Assembly (NCBI RefSeq): GCF_024298865.1
Contig: NZ_CP101163.1
Location: forward strand, 84,727-148,726
Direction: 5' to 3'
DNA from: Halorarius halobius
GTDB taxonomy: Archaea; Halobacteriota; Halobacteria; Halobacteriales; Haloarculaceae
Length of the DNA stretch: 64,000 nt
Shown here: positions 53,761-62,200 of the stretch, one piece after another
Position numbering within the stretch: the stretch's first letter is position 1
Layout: each line of letters begins with the position of its first letter
Program-made: the position numbers and the translations under genes
The notes under the pieces: model-generated
What the model was told of the DNA's origin: nothing
What the model saw: the letters and a program-made list of their open reading frames with translations, nothing else
Database searches by the model: none

Positions 53761-54636
53761 TTACCAATTGTCCCAAAGGTTGATCATCGCGTCGACGTAC
53801 TGGTCCGCGTACCGGGTGTTCCACTCGGCAGGTCCCGAGCCGAATATGTCGGTGATGCCGTTCTGGCAGGTCCAGTCGCTGTAGTCGGTCTCGTTCAGGT
53901 AGCGGATAATCTTCAACACCCGATCCTGCTTGTCGTACGTGTAGCGCCCATCCGGGACGTTGTACAGCAGATTCTCGATGAAGTACGACGGGACGTTCTC
54001 CTTGTCCAGCGTGTTGTTGTCGACGAGGTAGTTTCGGGCTCGCTTGAAGATCCGGACGGTCTCCTTGAAGCGGTTGTTCGTGCTCGACTGCTTGGTGCTC
54101 CCCTTGTCGATGTGCTGCTTGGGGTAGTTGACGATCTTCGTATTGCTGAGGTCGAAGAACGCGATCCCCGAGTGGTAGCCGTTCGGGTAGTGATAGTAGT
54201 CCCGGTGGTTCGCGCAGACGAGCACGTCGGCGTTGAAATTGCTCGTGTTGACCTCGATGGCCTTCCCGACCGGGTCGATAGCCGCGGAGCCGAATCGGGA
54301 CTCCAGCACGTCGACGACATCGGTGCGGAACTCGTTCCAGCTGTAGTCCGGGTCGCCGGAGGTTCGTCGCCATCTGTCTCGCTCGTCTGGACTGAGCGCA
54401 GATACATCGGCATAGTACATGTCCGTGAGCTGGACAACGATGTCCACGTCGCTGCTCGCCCGCACGATGGTGTAGTTCGCGTAGGAGCCCTGCAGATACG
54501 TGTCAAAATCCGGGTCGGCGAGCGTATCACTCGACTGTAGCTCGTTCTGAATTCGGTTCTGAGTGCGTTTCGCCGATTCGATGGGGCCGTTATCGTATTG
54601 GGACCACGATTCGAGCGTCCCTGGGTCGATAGCCAT
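53761..54636 (-). CDS. CBASS CD-NTase, module A
   Basis: The start is set at 54636 (MAIDPGTLESW) because the paralogous module B protein starts at the same place; an ATG at 54672 would add 12 residues. 291 residues. The nucleotidyltransferase motif LQGSYANYTIV...SSDVDIVVQL has GS at 50-51 and metal ligands in DVD at 63-65, with the third acidic residue in NADVLVC. The helical half has NRFKETVRIFKRARNYL and YFIENLLYNVP. On infection it would make a cyclic oligonucleotide for the adjacent Cap15. The nucleotide product cannot be read from sequence. Confidence 0.9.
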   Translation of the reverse strand: MAIDPGTLESWSQYDNGPIESAKRTQNRIQNELQSSDTLADPDFDTYLQGSYANYTIVRASSDVDIVVQLTDMYYADVSALSPDERDRWRRTSGDPDYSWNEFRTDVVDVLESRFGSAAIDPVGKAIEVNTSNFNADVLVCANHRDYYHYPNGYHSGIAFFDLSNTKIVNYPKQHIDKGSTKQSSTNNRFKETVRIFKRARNYLVDNNTLDKENVPSYFIENLLYNVPDGRYTYDKQDRVLKIIRYLNETDYSDWTCQNGITDIFGSGPAEWNTRYADQYVDAMINLWDNW

Positions 54637-54771
54637 AGGTCGGATATGGGTATCTTCCCCGTGGACGGGCAAAGACTTCCCGGTAACACTTTCACCCCGC
54701 TGTGCGAATCATTAAAAGTCGGTAAGCATTACCTACGTGTATGAACGACACGCTTTCTCTCAGAGGCTCCC
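54637..54771. promoter_or_regulatory. Shared divergent promoter of two CBASS modules
   Basis: 135 bp between two opposed CD-NTase starts. An AT-rich ATTAAAAGTC block lies near 54709-54720 and GTAAGCATTACC at 54722-54733 is partly palindromic. Both modules could be switched together from here. Confidence 0.5.
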
Positions 54772-55686
54772 ATGGCCATTGATGAGGACACCCTCGAAAG
54801 CTGGACGGACCCGAAACGAGCCGCCCTCCAGTCCGCGCAGGACACCCACACCAAGATCCGGAACGCGCTCAACGACAGCGATACGTTAGACGACATCGAC
54901 TTCCACGACTTCCTCCAGGGCTCGTATGCGAACAACACGATCATCCGCGACTCAAGCGACGTCGATATCGTCGTTCGGCTCGACGAGTTCGAGTACTTCA
55001 ATCTCCACGACCTTGACCCGGAAGATCAGGAGGACGTGGACGTCGAGGATTTCGACTACGGCTACGACGAGTTCCGCGACGACGTGCTGAGCGTTCTACA
55101 GGATACATATCCCGAGGGGACGTTCGACCCGTCCGGGAATGCGATAGAGGTCTCCGCGCCGGGGCTCCCACTCGACGCCGACGTCGTGGTCTGCGCCCAG
55201 TACAAGCACTACTACAACTATCCGCAGGGTTACTACGAGGGGATCGTCTTCTGGCCGACCGACTCGATCTCCTCGGTCGTGAACTACCCGACGCGCCACC
55301 GAGACCACGGGTCGGACAAGCAGGACGACACTGACGACCGGTTCAAGGAGACGGTGCGGATGTTCAAGAACGCCCGCAAGGAGATCGTCGCGGACGGCTA
55401 CATCACTGACGATATCGTTGCGTCCTATTTCATCGAGTGTCTCCTCTACAGAGTGCCACCGGGCCGGTACGTCGACGACCTCCAGGAACGGTATCTCAAG
55501 ATCGCCTCCTACCTGCAGGAGACCGACTACTCCGACTGGCGGTGCCAGAACGGCGTGACCGATCTCTTCGGCAACGGGTCGACGAAGTGGGACACCTGGC
55601 ACGCCAAGCTGTTCATCGACGCTCTGGAAACGTACTGGGAGAACGCCGAGTCCAATAGCATGAATGCACGTCTATTCCAGCGATAA
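54772..55686 (+). CDS. CBASS CD-NTase, module B
   Basis: 304 residues, paralogue of module A. Motifs sit at identical numbers: LQGSYANNTII with GS at 50-51, DVD at 63-65, third acidic residue in LDADVVVC, then DRFKETVRMFKNARKEI and YFIECLLYRVPPGRY. All catalytic residues are kept, so both enzymes look active. The stop lies inside the next gene (23-nt overlap), which indicates tight coupling to Cap15. Confidence 0.9.
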   Translation: MAIDEDTLESWTDPKRAALQSAQDTHTKIRNALNDSDTLDDIDFHDFLQGSYANNTIIRDSSDVDIVVRLDEFEYFNLHDLDPEDQEDVDVEDFDYGYDEFRDDVLSVLQDTYPEGTFDPSGNAIEVSAPGLPLDADVVVCAQYKHYYNYPQGYYEGIVFWPTDSISSVVNYPTRHRDHGSDKQDDTDDRFKETVRMFKNARKEIVADGYITDDIVASYFIECLLYRVPPGRYVDDLQERYLKIASYLQETDYSDWRCQNGVTDLFGNGSTKWDTWHAKLFIDALETYWENAESNSMNARLFQR

Positions 55687-56350
55687 CGAGTTCCGGTCGA
55701 CGTTCCTGGCGATCCTGGGCGTGATCGCGTTCGTCATCGTGTTTGTATTGAACGTCTATGTCTTCCCGTGGCTCTACCAGCAGGTTCCGTTCGAGATCCC
55801 GCCGCTGATCGTTCCGGGGCTGGCCTTCGGAGTCGTACTTGGGCTGATCCATCGAGTGTTCGACCGGCGGTTATGGAACAAGCCCTGGATGCCCGATCTC
55901 ATCGTCGCCGTTCCCGATCTGACCGGTCACTGGGAGGGCGAGATCAAATCCAGCTACGATGGCGAGATTCCGGACGACTACCTCGCTGACGGCGGGCACC
56001 AGCCGATGTCGGCAACCCTGGATATCGAGCAGACATGGAGCAAGATCATTGTTCACTTCGAAACCGAGCGGTCACCCTCGGTCAGCACGGGTGCCAGTTT
56101 CCAGACCGACGGAACGCTACACACAAAACTCGCCTATCTATTCGAAAACGAAGGTGCAGACGTCGATGAGCAGGCGGAAGATGAAGGGCCATACGACGGA
56201 ACGGCGCGACTCACATACCGGGAGTCAGAGGACCGGTTGGCGGGTTACTATTACACTGGCCCTGCCCGTGCTTCTGAGCAGGGTGGTAGCCAGAAAACGA
56301 CGTATGGCACGATGGTGTTCACTCGCGAGAGCGACGAACCCCGGAAGTGA
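55664..56350 (+). CDS. cap15: CBASS effector Cap15, module B
   Basis: 228 residues. Two membrane helices (about 12-34 and 40-62) precede the beta-barrel domain: VPDLTGHWEGEIKSSYDG, DIEQTWSKIIVHFETERSPSVS, GTARLTYR and LAGYYYTGPAR. It overlaps the CD-NTase gene by 23 nt. Compared with module A it has an extra segment near the end. Having two complete copies in opposite orientation around one promoter argues for selection for both rather than a recent neutral duplication. Confidence 0.85.
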   Translation: MHVYSSDNEFRSTFLAILGVIAFVIVFVLNVYVFPWLYQQVPFEIPPLIVPGLAFGVVLGLIHRVFDRRLWNKPWMPDLIVAVPDLTGHWEGEIKSSYDGEIPDDYLADGGHQPMSATLDIEQTWSKIIVHFETERSPSVSTGASFQTDGTLHTKLAYLFENEGADVDEQAEDEGPYDGTARLTYRESEDRLAGYYYTGPARASEQGGSQKTTYGTMVFTRESDEPRK

Positions 56351-56588
56351 AACCGATTATCCGGACTATCGGTCAGCCGCCGACGCGACAGCTCCGTCTT
56401 CGATCAGCGTTGCTCGACCGTTACCGACGACTCATCACAACAGAACAGGTGGCTCAGGTCAGGCTAACTGGCGATGCCTTGTGAGGTACTGAGTTTCTTT
56501 CCCACAGCTGTCTTAATGACTAGGCCAAGAACCGCCCTATCCTCGTATTTCTCCTCGCCCACACTGAGTCGAACGGTGCGATCGAACT

Positions 56589-57005
56589 ATGTCCACACAC
56601 CTCCCGACGAAGATCTTCTGCCACTGGTCGACGATGGTCGACACTACGACCAACGTCGCCATCGACTCGAACGACCAGTCCCATCGCGTCGTCATCCGCG
56701 AATGGCCCGACCGCCTCCAAACCGACGTCGTCCACGAGCAGCGCGTTGGCGCAGGCGACGACTGGCAGGCCGCGGATCTCGAGGAAGTTCACCCACTCGT
56801 CCATCGAGGCGAAACCACGCTCTGTACGTGGACAAAAACGCGCTACGACCGAGGGATCGCGATGGCGAGCCACCGGAACGACACCGAGCATCGCATCGTT
56901 ATTCGTACTATTGAAGCCGACAACGGCTTCGAGGTTGTTCACGAGCGTCGCGGGTCCAGCGAGGACACCTGGACGGCTGTCGACGACCATCAGATCACAG
57001 CCTAG
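56589..57005 (+). CDS. Small protein with internal repeat, unknown
   Basis: 138 residues, or 123 from the ATG at 56634. Two similar halves are visible: HRVVIREWPDRLQTDVVHEQ...DDWQAAD and HRIVIRTIEADNGFEVVHER...DTWTAVDD. The duplication suggests a small two-repeat beta fold. The upstream GTTTCTTTCCC at 56488 resembles the backbone leader motif. No family recognised. Confidence 0.55.
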   Translation: MSTHLPTKIFCHWSTMVDTTTNVAIDSNDQSHRVVIREWPDRLQTDVVHEQRVGAGDDWQAADLEEVHPLVHRGETTLCTWTKTRYDRGIAMASHRNDTEHRIVIRTIEADNGFEVVHERRGSSEDTWTAVDDHQITA

Positions 57006-57019
57006 CCACACCCAGACAG

Positions 57020-57376
57020 ATGCCACGAGACAGATTCATCGGCAACAGCCCTGAGGACGCCCTCGAAGCGTTCATCGACGGGTGGTGTCGCGAGCACGAA
57101 CGAGACAGCTACAGTTACGCGTACAAGCACAAGCGAATCACCGAGGATCCAGAGGACAAGCCGAACGCCGACGCGAAGTTCCGGTTCACGCGAACAGAGA
57201 CGTTCTACTCACCGAGCTATCGAACGTACGAAGGCTACATCTACGAAACACACGGCGGTCGGTACGCGGTCGAGCATTGGAACAGTCATGTCGATCGTAA
57301 CACTCCGCCGCCGAAGCCGCCAGGAAAGACGCCGGGCCGCCTCCGAGGGCGGCGACCACGTGACACTCGATACTGA
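57020..57376 (+). CDS. Small basic protein, unknown
   Basis: 118 residues starting 14 nt after the previous stop, so probably the same transcript. The body (SYSYAYKHKRITEDPED, then FTRTETFYSPSYRTYEGYIYE) is aromatic-rich. The C-terminus is a proline/arginine tail that could contact nucleic acid. No family recognised. Confidence 0.5.
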   Translation: MPRDRFIGNSPEDALEAFIDGWCREHERDSYSYAYKHKRITEDPEDKPNADAKFRFTRTETFYSPSYRTYEGYIYETHGGRYAVEHWNSHVDRNTPPPKPPGKTPGRLRGRRPRDTRY

Positions 57377-57414
57377 TCGAGTACGTCGAAATACCCATTT
57401 CTGTTGCGGTCTGA

Positions 57415-57771
57415 CTACAACACAAGACGATAGCCCCCGACCACCACACCAACGCGGACGGGGGCGCTGAACTACGATCCCGACTGGCCCGTTCCCTCGC
57501 TACCAGCGGTTTCGAGGACGTCTTCGTCATCGAGCGAGCGACCGCCAAGAAGATCCTCACGGAGAAGTGCCAGCAACTCATCGCCCGCATCCGTGAAGGC
57601 GATATCGAGTCCGTCCGCGCCCTCGCCGATGACCTCGATCGCGACGTCTCCGGTGTCAGTCGCGACCTCAATCTTCTCTTTGAGGCCGATATCATCGAGT
57701 TCGATACCGACGGCCAACGCAAAATCCCCTACCTCAAGCACGACACTGTCGTCGCCGAACCCATCGCGTAG
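57415..57771 (+). pseudogene. HVO_A0114-family winged-helix protein without a normal start
   Basis: The frame reads ELRSRLARSLATSGFEDVFV, IERATAKKILTEKCQQLIARIREGD, the helix-turn-helix SVRALADDLDRDVSGVSRDLNLL, and KIPYLKHDTVVAEPIA before a stop. This matches the HVO_A0114 group of putative haloarchaeal DNA-binding proteins. Between the upstream stop (57412-57414) and the conserved part there is no ATG, GTG or TTG; a CTG at 57484 is the only near-start. So either the 5' end was lost or an unusual start is used. It converges with the TumE-like gene, 4 nt apart. Confidence 0.6.
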
Positions 57772-57775
57772 CGAC

Positions 57776-58249
57776 CTACGGACTCGGGCGAACGCTGTCC
57801 GGGAGACTCGGGACACGGTCACGAAGCTCAGTGAGGCAAGTTTCGAGGATTGCCATCGGATTCGAGTCTGTGAAGGATGCAGACTCACGGTGCGGTGCTG
57901 GCCACGCTTCGTGGTCAACTTGGAAATGACTTGGGCCGAGCTTCTCGTGGGTTTTGTCTTGATGCCAGCCACATGACCACGGGGTCCCCGGTTCATTATA
58001 CTGAATGCGGAACTCATCGCGCTTGGAATGGGGGCGCCACTCGAATTCAAGTGTCGCGTCGCCAGCGTCCGTGTTCTGGTCAAAAAAGACCGCGCGATCG
58101 AGGGTCGCTACGAGACGGACTGGCCGCATCGGACTTGGTTTGGCTTCTACGGTCGTCACGCCAGCTTCCCGTTGAAGTCGATTTGTGACTCGTTTGTGGA
58201 CCTCGTATCGGTGGAGATGCGTGTCTCCAGAAATCGGCGGATTTCCCAT
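57776..58249 (-). CDS. TumE-like small protein next to winged-helix gene
   Basis: 157 residues. The middle (TLEFEWRPHSKRDEFRIQYN, then GWHQDKTHEKLGPSHFQVDHE) has the His-rich strand pattern I associate with TumE-type proteins, the toxin side of some prokaryotic toxin-antitoxin pairs. The match is by eye and not firm. It starts 15 nt after the winged-helix gene on the same strand, as expected for a two-gene toxin-antitoxin operon, and it also abuts the HVO_A0114-type frame. The start near 58249 is the first in frame. Confidence 0.45.
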   Translation of the reverse strand: MGNPPISGDTHLHRYEVHKRVTNRLQREAGVTTVEAKPSPMRPVRLVATLDRAVFFDQNTDAGDATLEFEWRPHSKRDEFRIQYNEPGTPWSCGWHQDKTHEKLGPSHFQVDHEAWPAPHRESASFTDSNPMAILETCLTELRDRVPSLPDSVRPSP

Positions 58250-58264
58250 TTTACTGTCACCGAG

Positions 58265-58783
58265 TCAGTTGGCGGAGGCAATACGACTCTCACGAGTCGC
58301 CTCAATCGTATCATAGAGCTGAATCGCCTGCTTGATGAGCATCGCTTGGTGCTCATAGTAGTCCCAATCCTCCGCGTCGTGGCGCCGCTGCTGGCGTTCG
58401 GATGCCGGGATATCATCACCGACGGTCGCCCGAAGTTCGTCAGCGGACTCCACATCGTACTCCTCTTTCCACTCGTCGATATCGTCCCGGATTGCATCTA
58501 GTTCAGCCGTGAGTTCGTCTTTTCGATGGTCGTTGACGAGGTCACGGATCTGATCGAAATACTGGGTGACTGGATCTGGATAGTAGCGGGTCTCGCGGCC
58601 CCGCTGGATCGTCGCGAGTTTATCCGCTTCGACCAGTTGCGTGAGATACTTTTCAGCCGTGTTTCGGGCAACACCAGCAGCCTCAGCTATCTCTCCCGCA
58701 TTTTTTGGTTCACGAACCGTCATCGCAACCTCCCGAATCCGGGCGACCTTTGCCGTGTGATCCGTGGTTCCAGAGTCGCTCAT
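58265..58783 (-). CDS. Winged-helix regulator (DUF7342-like)
   Basis: 172 residues. A winged helix-turn-helix (PKNAGEIAEAAGVARNTAEKYLTQLVEADKLATIQRGRETRYYPD, about 27-70) is followed by a helical region with KDELTAELDAIRDDIDEWKEEYDVES. This order matches the haloarchaeal DUF7342 group. It heads a two-gene unit with the TumE-like gene and probably represses its own promoter. It could serve as antitoxin. Confidence 0.7.
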   Translation of the reverse strand: MSDSGTTDHTAKVARIREVAMTVREPKNAGEIAEAAGVARNTAEKYLTQLVEADKLATIQRGRETRYYPDPVTQYFDQIRDLVNDHRKDELTAELDAIRDDIDEWKEEYDVESADELRATVGDDIPASERQQRRHDAEDWDYYEHQAMLIKQAIQLYDTIEATRESRIASAN

Positions 58784-58921
58784 ACACGTATTCGGATCTC
58801 CAGCACCATTACTGTTTTGAATCCTAGTTCAAAATATTGAATTAGTCTTGTTTTTCGCCCGCATACCGACGAACGGGCCTCGCATCCATCGCTGCGACGC
58901 CGTTCGAAGAGGAGATTCGCT

Positions 58922-59731
58922 ATGATCGACTTCGAGTCCGCAATCCAGTCCACACTCATCCAGCTCAACAACGAGCATAGCCACACCGAGCTCGACCCCT
59001 ACACCTTCCACCCGAGTCAGCTCGCGAAGTGCCCCCGCCAATGCTACAACTCAAAACTCGGTCTTCTCGACCATACCGACGCGCTTGGCACCTTCCATAC
59101 GGGAACCACCATCCACGAGTTTATGGAAAACGAGGTCACCCCGGACCTTGACGTCGAAACCCAGAGCGAAGTCGCAATCGAGATGGAGATGGATGGGCTC
59201 ACGATTATCGGCCATGCCGACCTGTACGAGCCTGGCACCAACACTGTCTACGACTACAAGTCGCGAGCAAACTGGTATCGGTTCAATCCACCCATCAAGC
59301 GCCATCTAGATCAGATCAATCTCTACATGAAGGCGCTTGGTGCGTCTTAGGGCCAGATCGTGTACCTCGCGAAGTCAGATCTCGAAGTTCGGACGTGGCC
59401 ACCGGAGAGTGCCGGCATTGATGGCTTCGGTCCCGACCCGGGGCGCGTCCAGGACCTTCTCGAGAAAGGCAAGCACATCGCCGCCACAATTATCGACGAA
59501 GGCTACCCGACGAGCAAAGAAGATATTCCCTTTGAGAAGTGTGTCTGCTGGCTCTGCGAGAAGGAATCCCTTCGCTTCGATCATCTCCAAATGGATGCTG
59601 ATTCGACCGAAGCGTGCAACGCACTCGGAGTAGAAGGCGACGATACAACGGACTTCGAATCGGCTGAGGAAGACAACAGTGGGGACGCCACAAGTAGTAG
59701 TGGCGTCTCCCAATCTCCTGCTGACGTCTGA
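58922..59731 (+). pseudogene. Cas4/RecB-like nuclease gene with in-frame amber codon
   Basis: One continuous frame of 270 codons interrupted only by TAG at 59348-59350. Before it: FHPSQLAKCPRQCYNSKLG with a first cysteine cluster, GTTIHEFME, then IIGHADLYEP and YDYKSRANW, the D...ExK-type nuclease core. After it: GQIVYLAKSDLEVRTWPPES and the three-cysteine CVCWLC. Together these are the four iron-sulphur cysteines and nuclease motifs of Cas4-like exonucleases. The codon reads TAG GGC CAG; a CAG-to-TAG change is the simplest explanation. The remainder is undamaged, so the change is recent or the stop is read through. A truncated product would lack the iron-sulphur closure. Confidence 0.8.
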
Positions 59732-59805
59732 ACACTATCATCTACCGCCCCCATTCTCATCTGTCTCCGGCCGACCACTTCGATGGATTCTATCGAGGAA
59801 TCAGA

Positions 59806-60366
59806 TTAGCTCAGTAATCCAAGATCGTTGAGTCGATCTTCGATGTTTACCAGGGCTTTTTCAGCGTCATCGAGTTGTGTTCCACCAGTGATGACGAGTT
59901 TCCCACTTCCAAAGAGGAGTGCGACCACGTCCGGGTCATCGAGTCGGTAGACAAGCCCCGGGAACTGTTCAGGTTCGTATTCGACGCTTTCGAGGCCCAG
60001 ACCGATCGCGATGGCGTTCAAATTGAGGGTGTGGTCGAGATCCCCACTTGAGACAATATTCTGAATTTCAATCTCTGGCGAGGCTACGACATCGACCCCC
60101 AACTTGCGGAGTTCGTCGAAAACGTGGTTAAGCGCAGTCGTCACGTCGTCAACGCTGTTTGCTCCCGTACAGACGACTTTTCCCGAGCGGAATATGAGTG
60201 CTGCAGCTTTGGGATCGTGCATCCGATAGACGAGTCCCGGGAAGTTATCGGGATCGTAGTCGGTCGCTCCTAAGTCTCCAGAGAGCGTTTCGAGGTCGAG
60301 TTCTTGACCGATATCGGATGAGGCAACGACGTTCTCGACTTGAATTGACTCCGCTGTCATACTCAT
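59806..60366 (-). CDS. tbp: TATA-box binding protein
   Basis: 186 residues with the two TBP direct repeats: VENVVASSDIGQELDLETLS...FPGLVYRMHDPKAAALIFRSGKVVCTGA and IQNIVSSGDLDHTLNLNAIA...FPGLVYRLDDPDVVALLFGSGKLVITGG. Length and repeat spacing are normal. It would bind core promoters together with a TFB, one of which is encoded at 40542-41573. Haloarchaea often carry extra TBPs on large plasmids. Confidence 0.96.
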   Translation of the reverse strand: MSMTAESIQVENVVASSDIGQELDLETLSGDLGATDYDPDNFPGLVYRMHDPKAAALIFRSGKVVCTGANSVDDVTTALNHVFDELRKLGVDVVASPEIEIQNIVSSGDLDHTLNLNAIAIGLGLESVEYEPEQFPGLVYRLDDPDVVALLFGSGKLVITGGTQLDDAEKALVNIEDRLNDLGLLS

Positions 60367-60444
60367 AGAGATATCTACCAGTCACGAGTGTCTTAAAAAC
60401 AGGTGGGTGAATTCGGGCAATGGGTGTAGTACTTTCCAGCCGAG

Positions 60445-60612
60445 CTAGAGGTCGCGGGGCTGGACAGTTTTCCGATCGTTTTCCTCGGCACGCCGGGCTG
60501 CATCTTCGAGCACTTCAGTTACTTCGTCGTCCAGTGCTTCGTAGAAATCCGCCGAGACGTTGTGGTCATTGAGCGCTTCTTTTACGGCCGATTTGACGAT
60601 CAGGTCTGTCAT
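60445..60612 (-). CDS. DUF1931-type small histone-fold protein
   Basis: 55 residues: MTDLIVKSAVKEALNDHNVS, then ADFYEALDDEVTEVLEDAAR and RAEENDRKTVQPRDL. This is the short helix-strand-helix of DUF1931 proteins, a single histone fold related to NF-Y/archaeal histones. It lies just upstream of TBP on the same strand (78 nt apart), so the two may be co-transcribed. It may act in DNA compaction or as a transcription cofactor; the role of this family is not settled. Confidence 0.85.
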   Translation of the reverse strand: MTDLIVKSAVKEALNDHNVSADFYEALDDEVTEVLEDAARRAEENDRKTVQPRDL

Positions 60613-60740
60613 ACGCAGCGGTATTTCTCACGTCCTCTGTATAAACATACAGGTATCCGATTCGGCGCTTGCAGAGGTTTTACCGCCATCTGCAGGACAA
60701 CAGACGTATGGGATAGCACTTCGTATCAGGGAGCGGGACG

Positions 60741-61034
60741 ATGCACGACCTGACCGGATTCCAACGGGACCTCCTGTACGTGATTGCTGGCCTTGATGAG
60801 CCCCACGGCCTCGCCATCAAGGAGGAACTCGAAGACTACTACGAGAAAGAGATCCATCACGGCCGACTCTACCCGAACCTCGACACGCTTGTTGAGAAGG
60901 GACTCGTCGAGAAAGGCGAGAAAGACCGGCGAACGAACGTCTATACGCTCACCCGTCGTGGCCGTCGTGAAATTGAGGCTCGACGCGAGTGGGAGTACCA
61001 GTACGTCGAACCCGCAGAGTCCGCTCCTGCATAG
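60741..61034 (+). CDS. PadR-family transcriptional regulator
   Basis: 97 residues. The winged helix reads LTGFQRDLLYVIAGLDEPHGLAIKEELEDYY, then HHGRLYPNLDTLVEKGLVEKG and RTNVYTLTRRGRREIEAR, the usual PadR N-terminal domain. The C-terminus is short, so it is the small PadR type. It is divergent from the TBP/DUF1931 pair and 68 nt upstream of the zincin-like gene, so it may control either. Confidence 0.9.
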   Translation: MHDLTGFQRDLLYVIAGLDEPHGLAIKEELEDYYEKEIHHGRLYPNLDTLVEKGLVEKGEKDRRTNVYTLTRRGRREIEARREWEYQYVEPAESAPA

Positions 61035-61102
61035 ATACGCTTAAACAGTTAATCCAACCTATCGAACGAAGTTTACTCCCCTCCACCATTATATCCATTC
61101 AG

Positions 61103-62005
61103 ATGCACGACGAGGCGTTCTTCGAACAGCTACGGTCAATTTGTTCAGACGCTGTTGATGCGTACCGGAAGGAGTACCCGGACGCACCACCCCTAACCGA
61201 TTCACTCCTACAGAGTTCCGATGGTCCTCTCGCAAGCGAGGCTGACCTTCACGAACGCTTCGATGAACTCACGCGATTTTACGACGACCTTCTCGATGTC
61301 GATTCCACACCGTACCGCGAGATGTGGCGTGAACATCTTGTGTACGACTGTTCGCGTAGGGAGCGTCTCGCACTTCTCACGAGCGATCTGCCGGCCTCAT
61401 TAACGCTCGTGTTCATCGGCGGGCGATATTCCGCGCGGACGGGCAGAATCGGCGTGAGCCCAGGGCAGCTCCCCGAGACGACGGCGTACACGTATTTAGC
61501 GTCGGAGTTGTGCCACGCGTATCAGCACCAGTTCGACTCACCAACGTGGAAACACCCGTACCTGCAGGAAGGTTTCGAGCAGGCAGTGTCAGTCCGTACG
61601 CAAGCACATTTCGCCACTGAGCTACAGTACGACTTCTTGACTCATCTCGCGGAGAGACAGCATACGAAGACACTCTTGGAGGGCGTCCTTGCCCACGGAA
61701 CGCGTCGAGGCGGGATCACACCGACGGCCGTTCGTGAACTCGGTGTTACCGACGAGGAGCTGGCTGCGCTTCGATCTCACCGTTTGTGGCGGCCTCTCGG
61801 ATATCTTCGCCCGCGGTACTTGTGGAGTGATGTTGCATTCCTCCCCGAATACGCCCTTTTCGGCTCATTGCTCCTTGTGAGTGAGGCAGCGGACATCTCG
61901 GCTCCCTATGCCCGGGCGTTCCACGGCAACCACCCGTGGACATCAGTTATCGACGAAATCACTGCCTCAACACCCGGCTGGCTCTGGCGTCTCTATCATC
62001 AATAA
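61103..62005 (+). CDS. Zincin-like protein with degenerate HExxH (SELCH)
   Basis: 300 residues from the ATG at 61103. The segment TAYTYLASELCHAYQHQFDSP looks like the active-site helix of a metalloprotease, but the first histidine of HExxH is Ser, and LQEGFEQAVSVRTQ follows where the third ligand would be. If the family normally reads HELxHAYQHQ, this protein has lost one zinc ligand. The rest is helical. No named family. It probably shares a transcript with padR. Confidence 0.55.
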   Translation: MHDEAFFEQLRSICSDAVDAYRKEYPDAPPLTDSLLQSSDGPLASEADLHERFDELTRFYDDLLDVDSTPYREMWREHLVYDCSRRERLALLTSDLPASLTLVFIGGRYSARTGRIGVSPGQLPETTAYTYLASELCHAYQHQFDSPTWKHPYLQEGFEQAVSVRTQAHFATELQYDFLTHLAERQHTKTLLEGVLAHGTRRGGITPTAVRELGVTDEELAALRSHRLWRPLGYLRPRYLWSDVAFLPEYALFGSLLLVSEAADISAPYARAFHGNHPWTSVIDEITASTPGWLWRLYHQ

Positions 62006-62200
62006 CAACCATCCTGACGCACGAAGGCGAGTCTTCAGCTAGCTTATCGACCTGTTCAAGGTCCTACTCCTAGGGATCAGCGGCTGTCCTCAATAGGTTT
62101 CATTGTGGCGTAATTCCGATGGGGACCATGGCGTGACTGATCGAGAAACCAATTACAGGAGAGCAATTATGCTCGACTCGCTCTGTTACTGTGGATACTG

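Noticed and set aside
53029..54540. 503-codon open frame on the plus strand
   Set aside because: Antisense to Cap15 and CD-NTase of CBASS module A, both well supported.
57472..58083. 203-codon minus-strand frame
   Set aside because: Overlaps the HVO_A0114-type frame and the TumE-like gene, both with better protein character.
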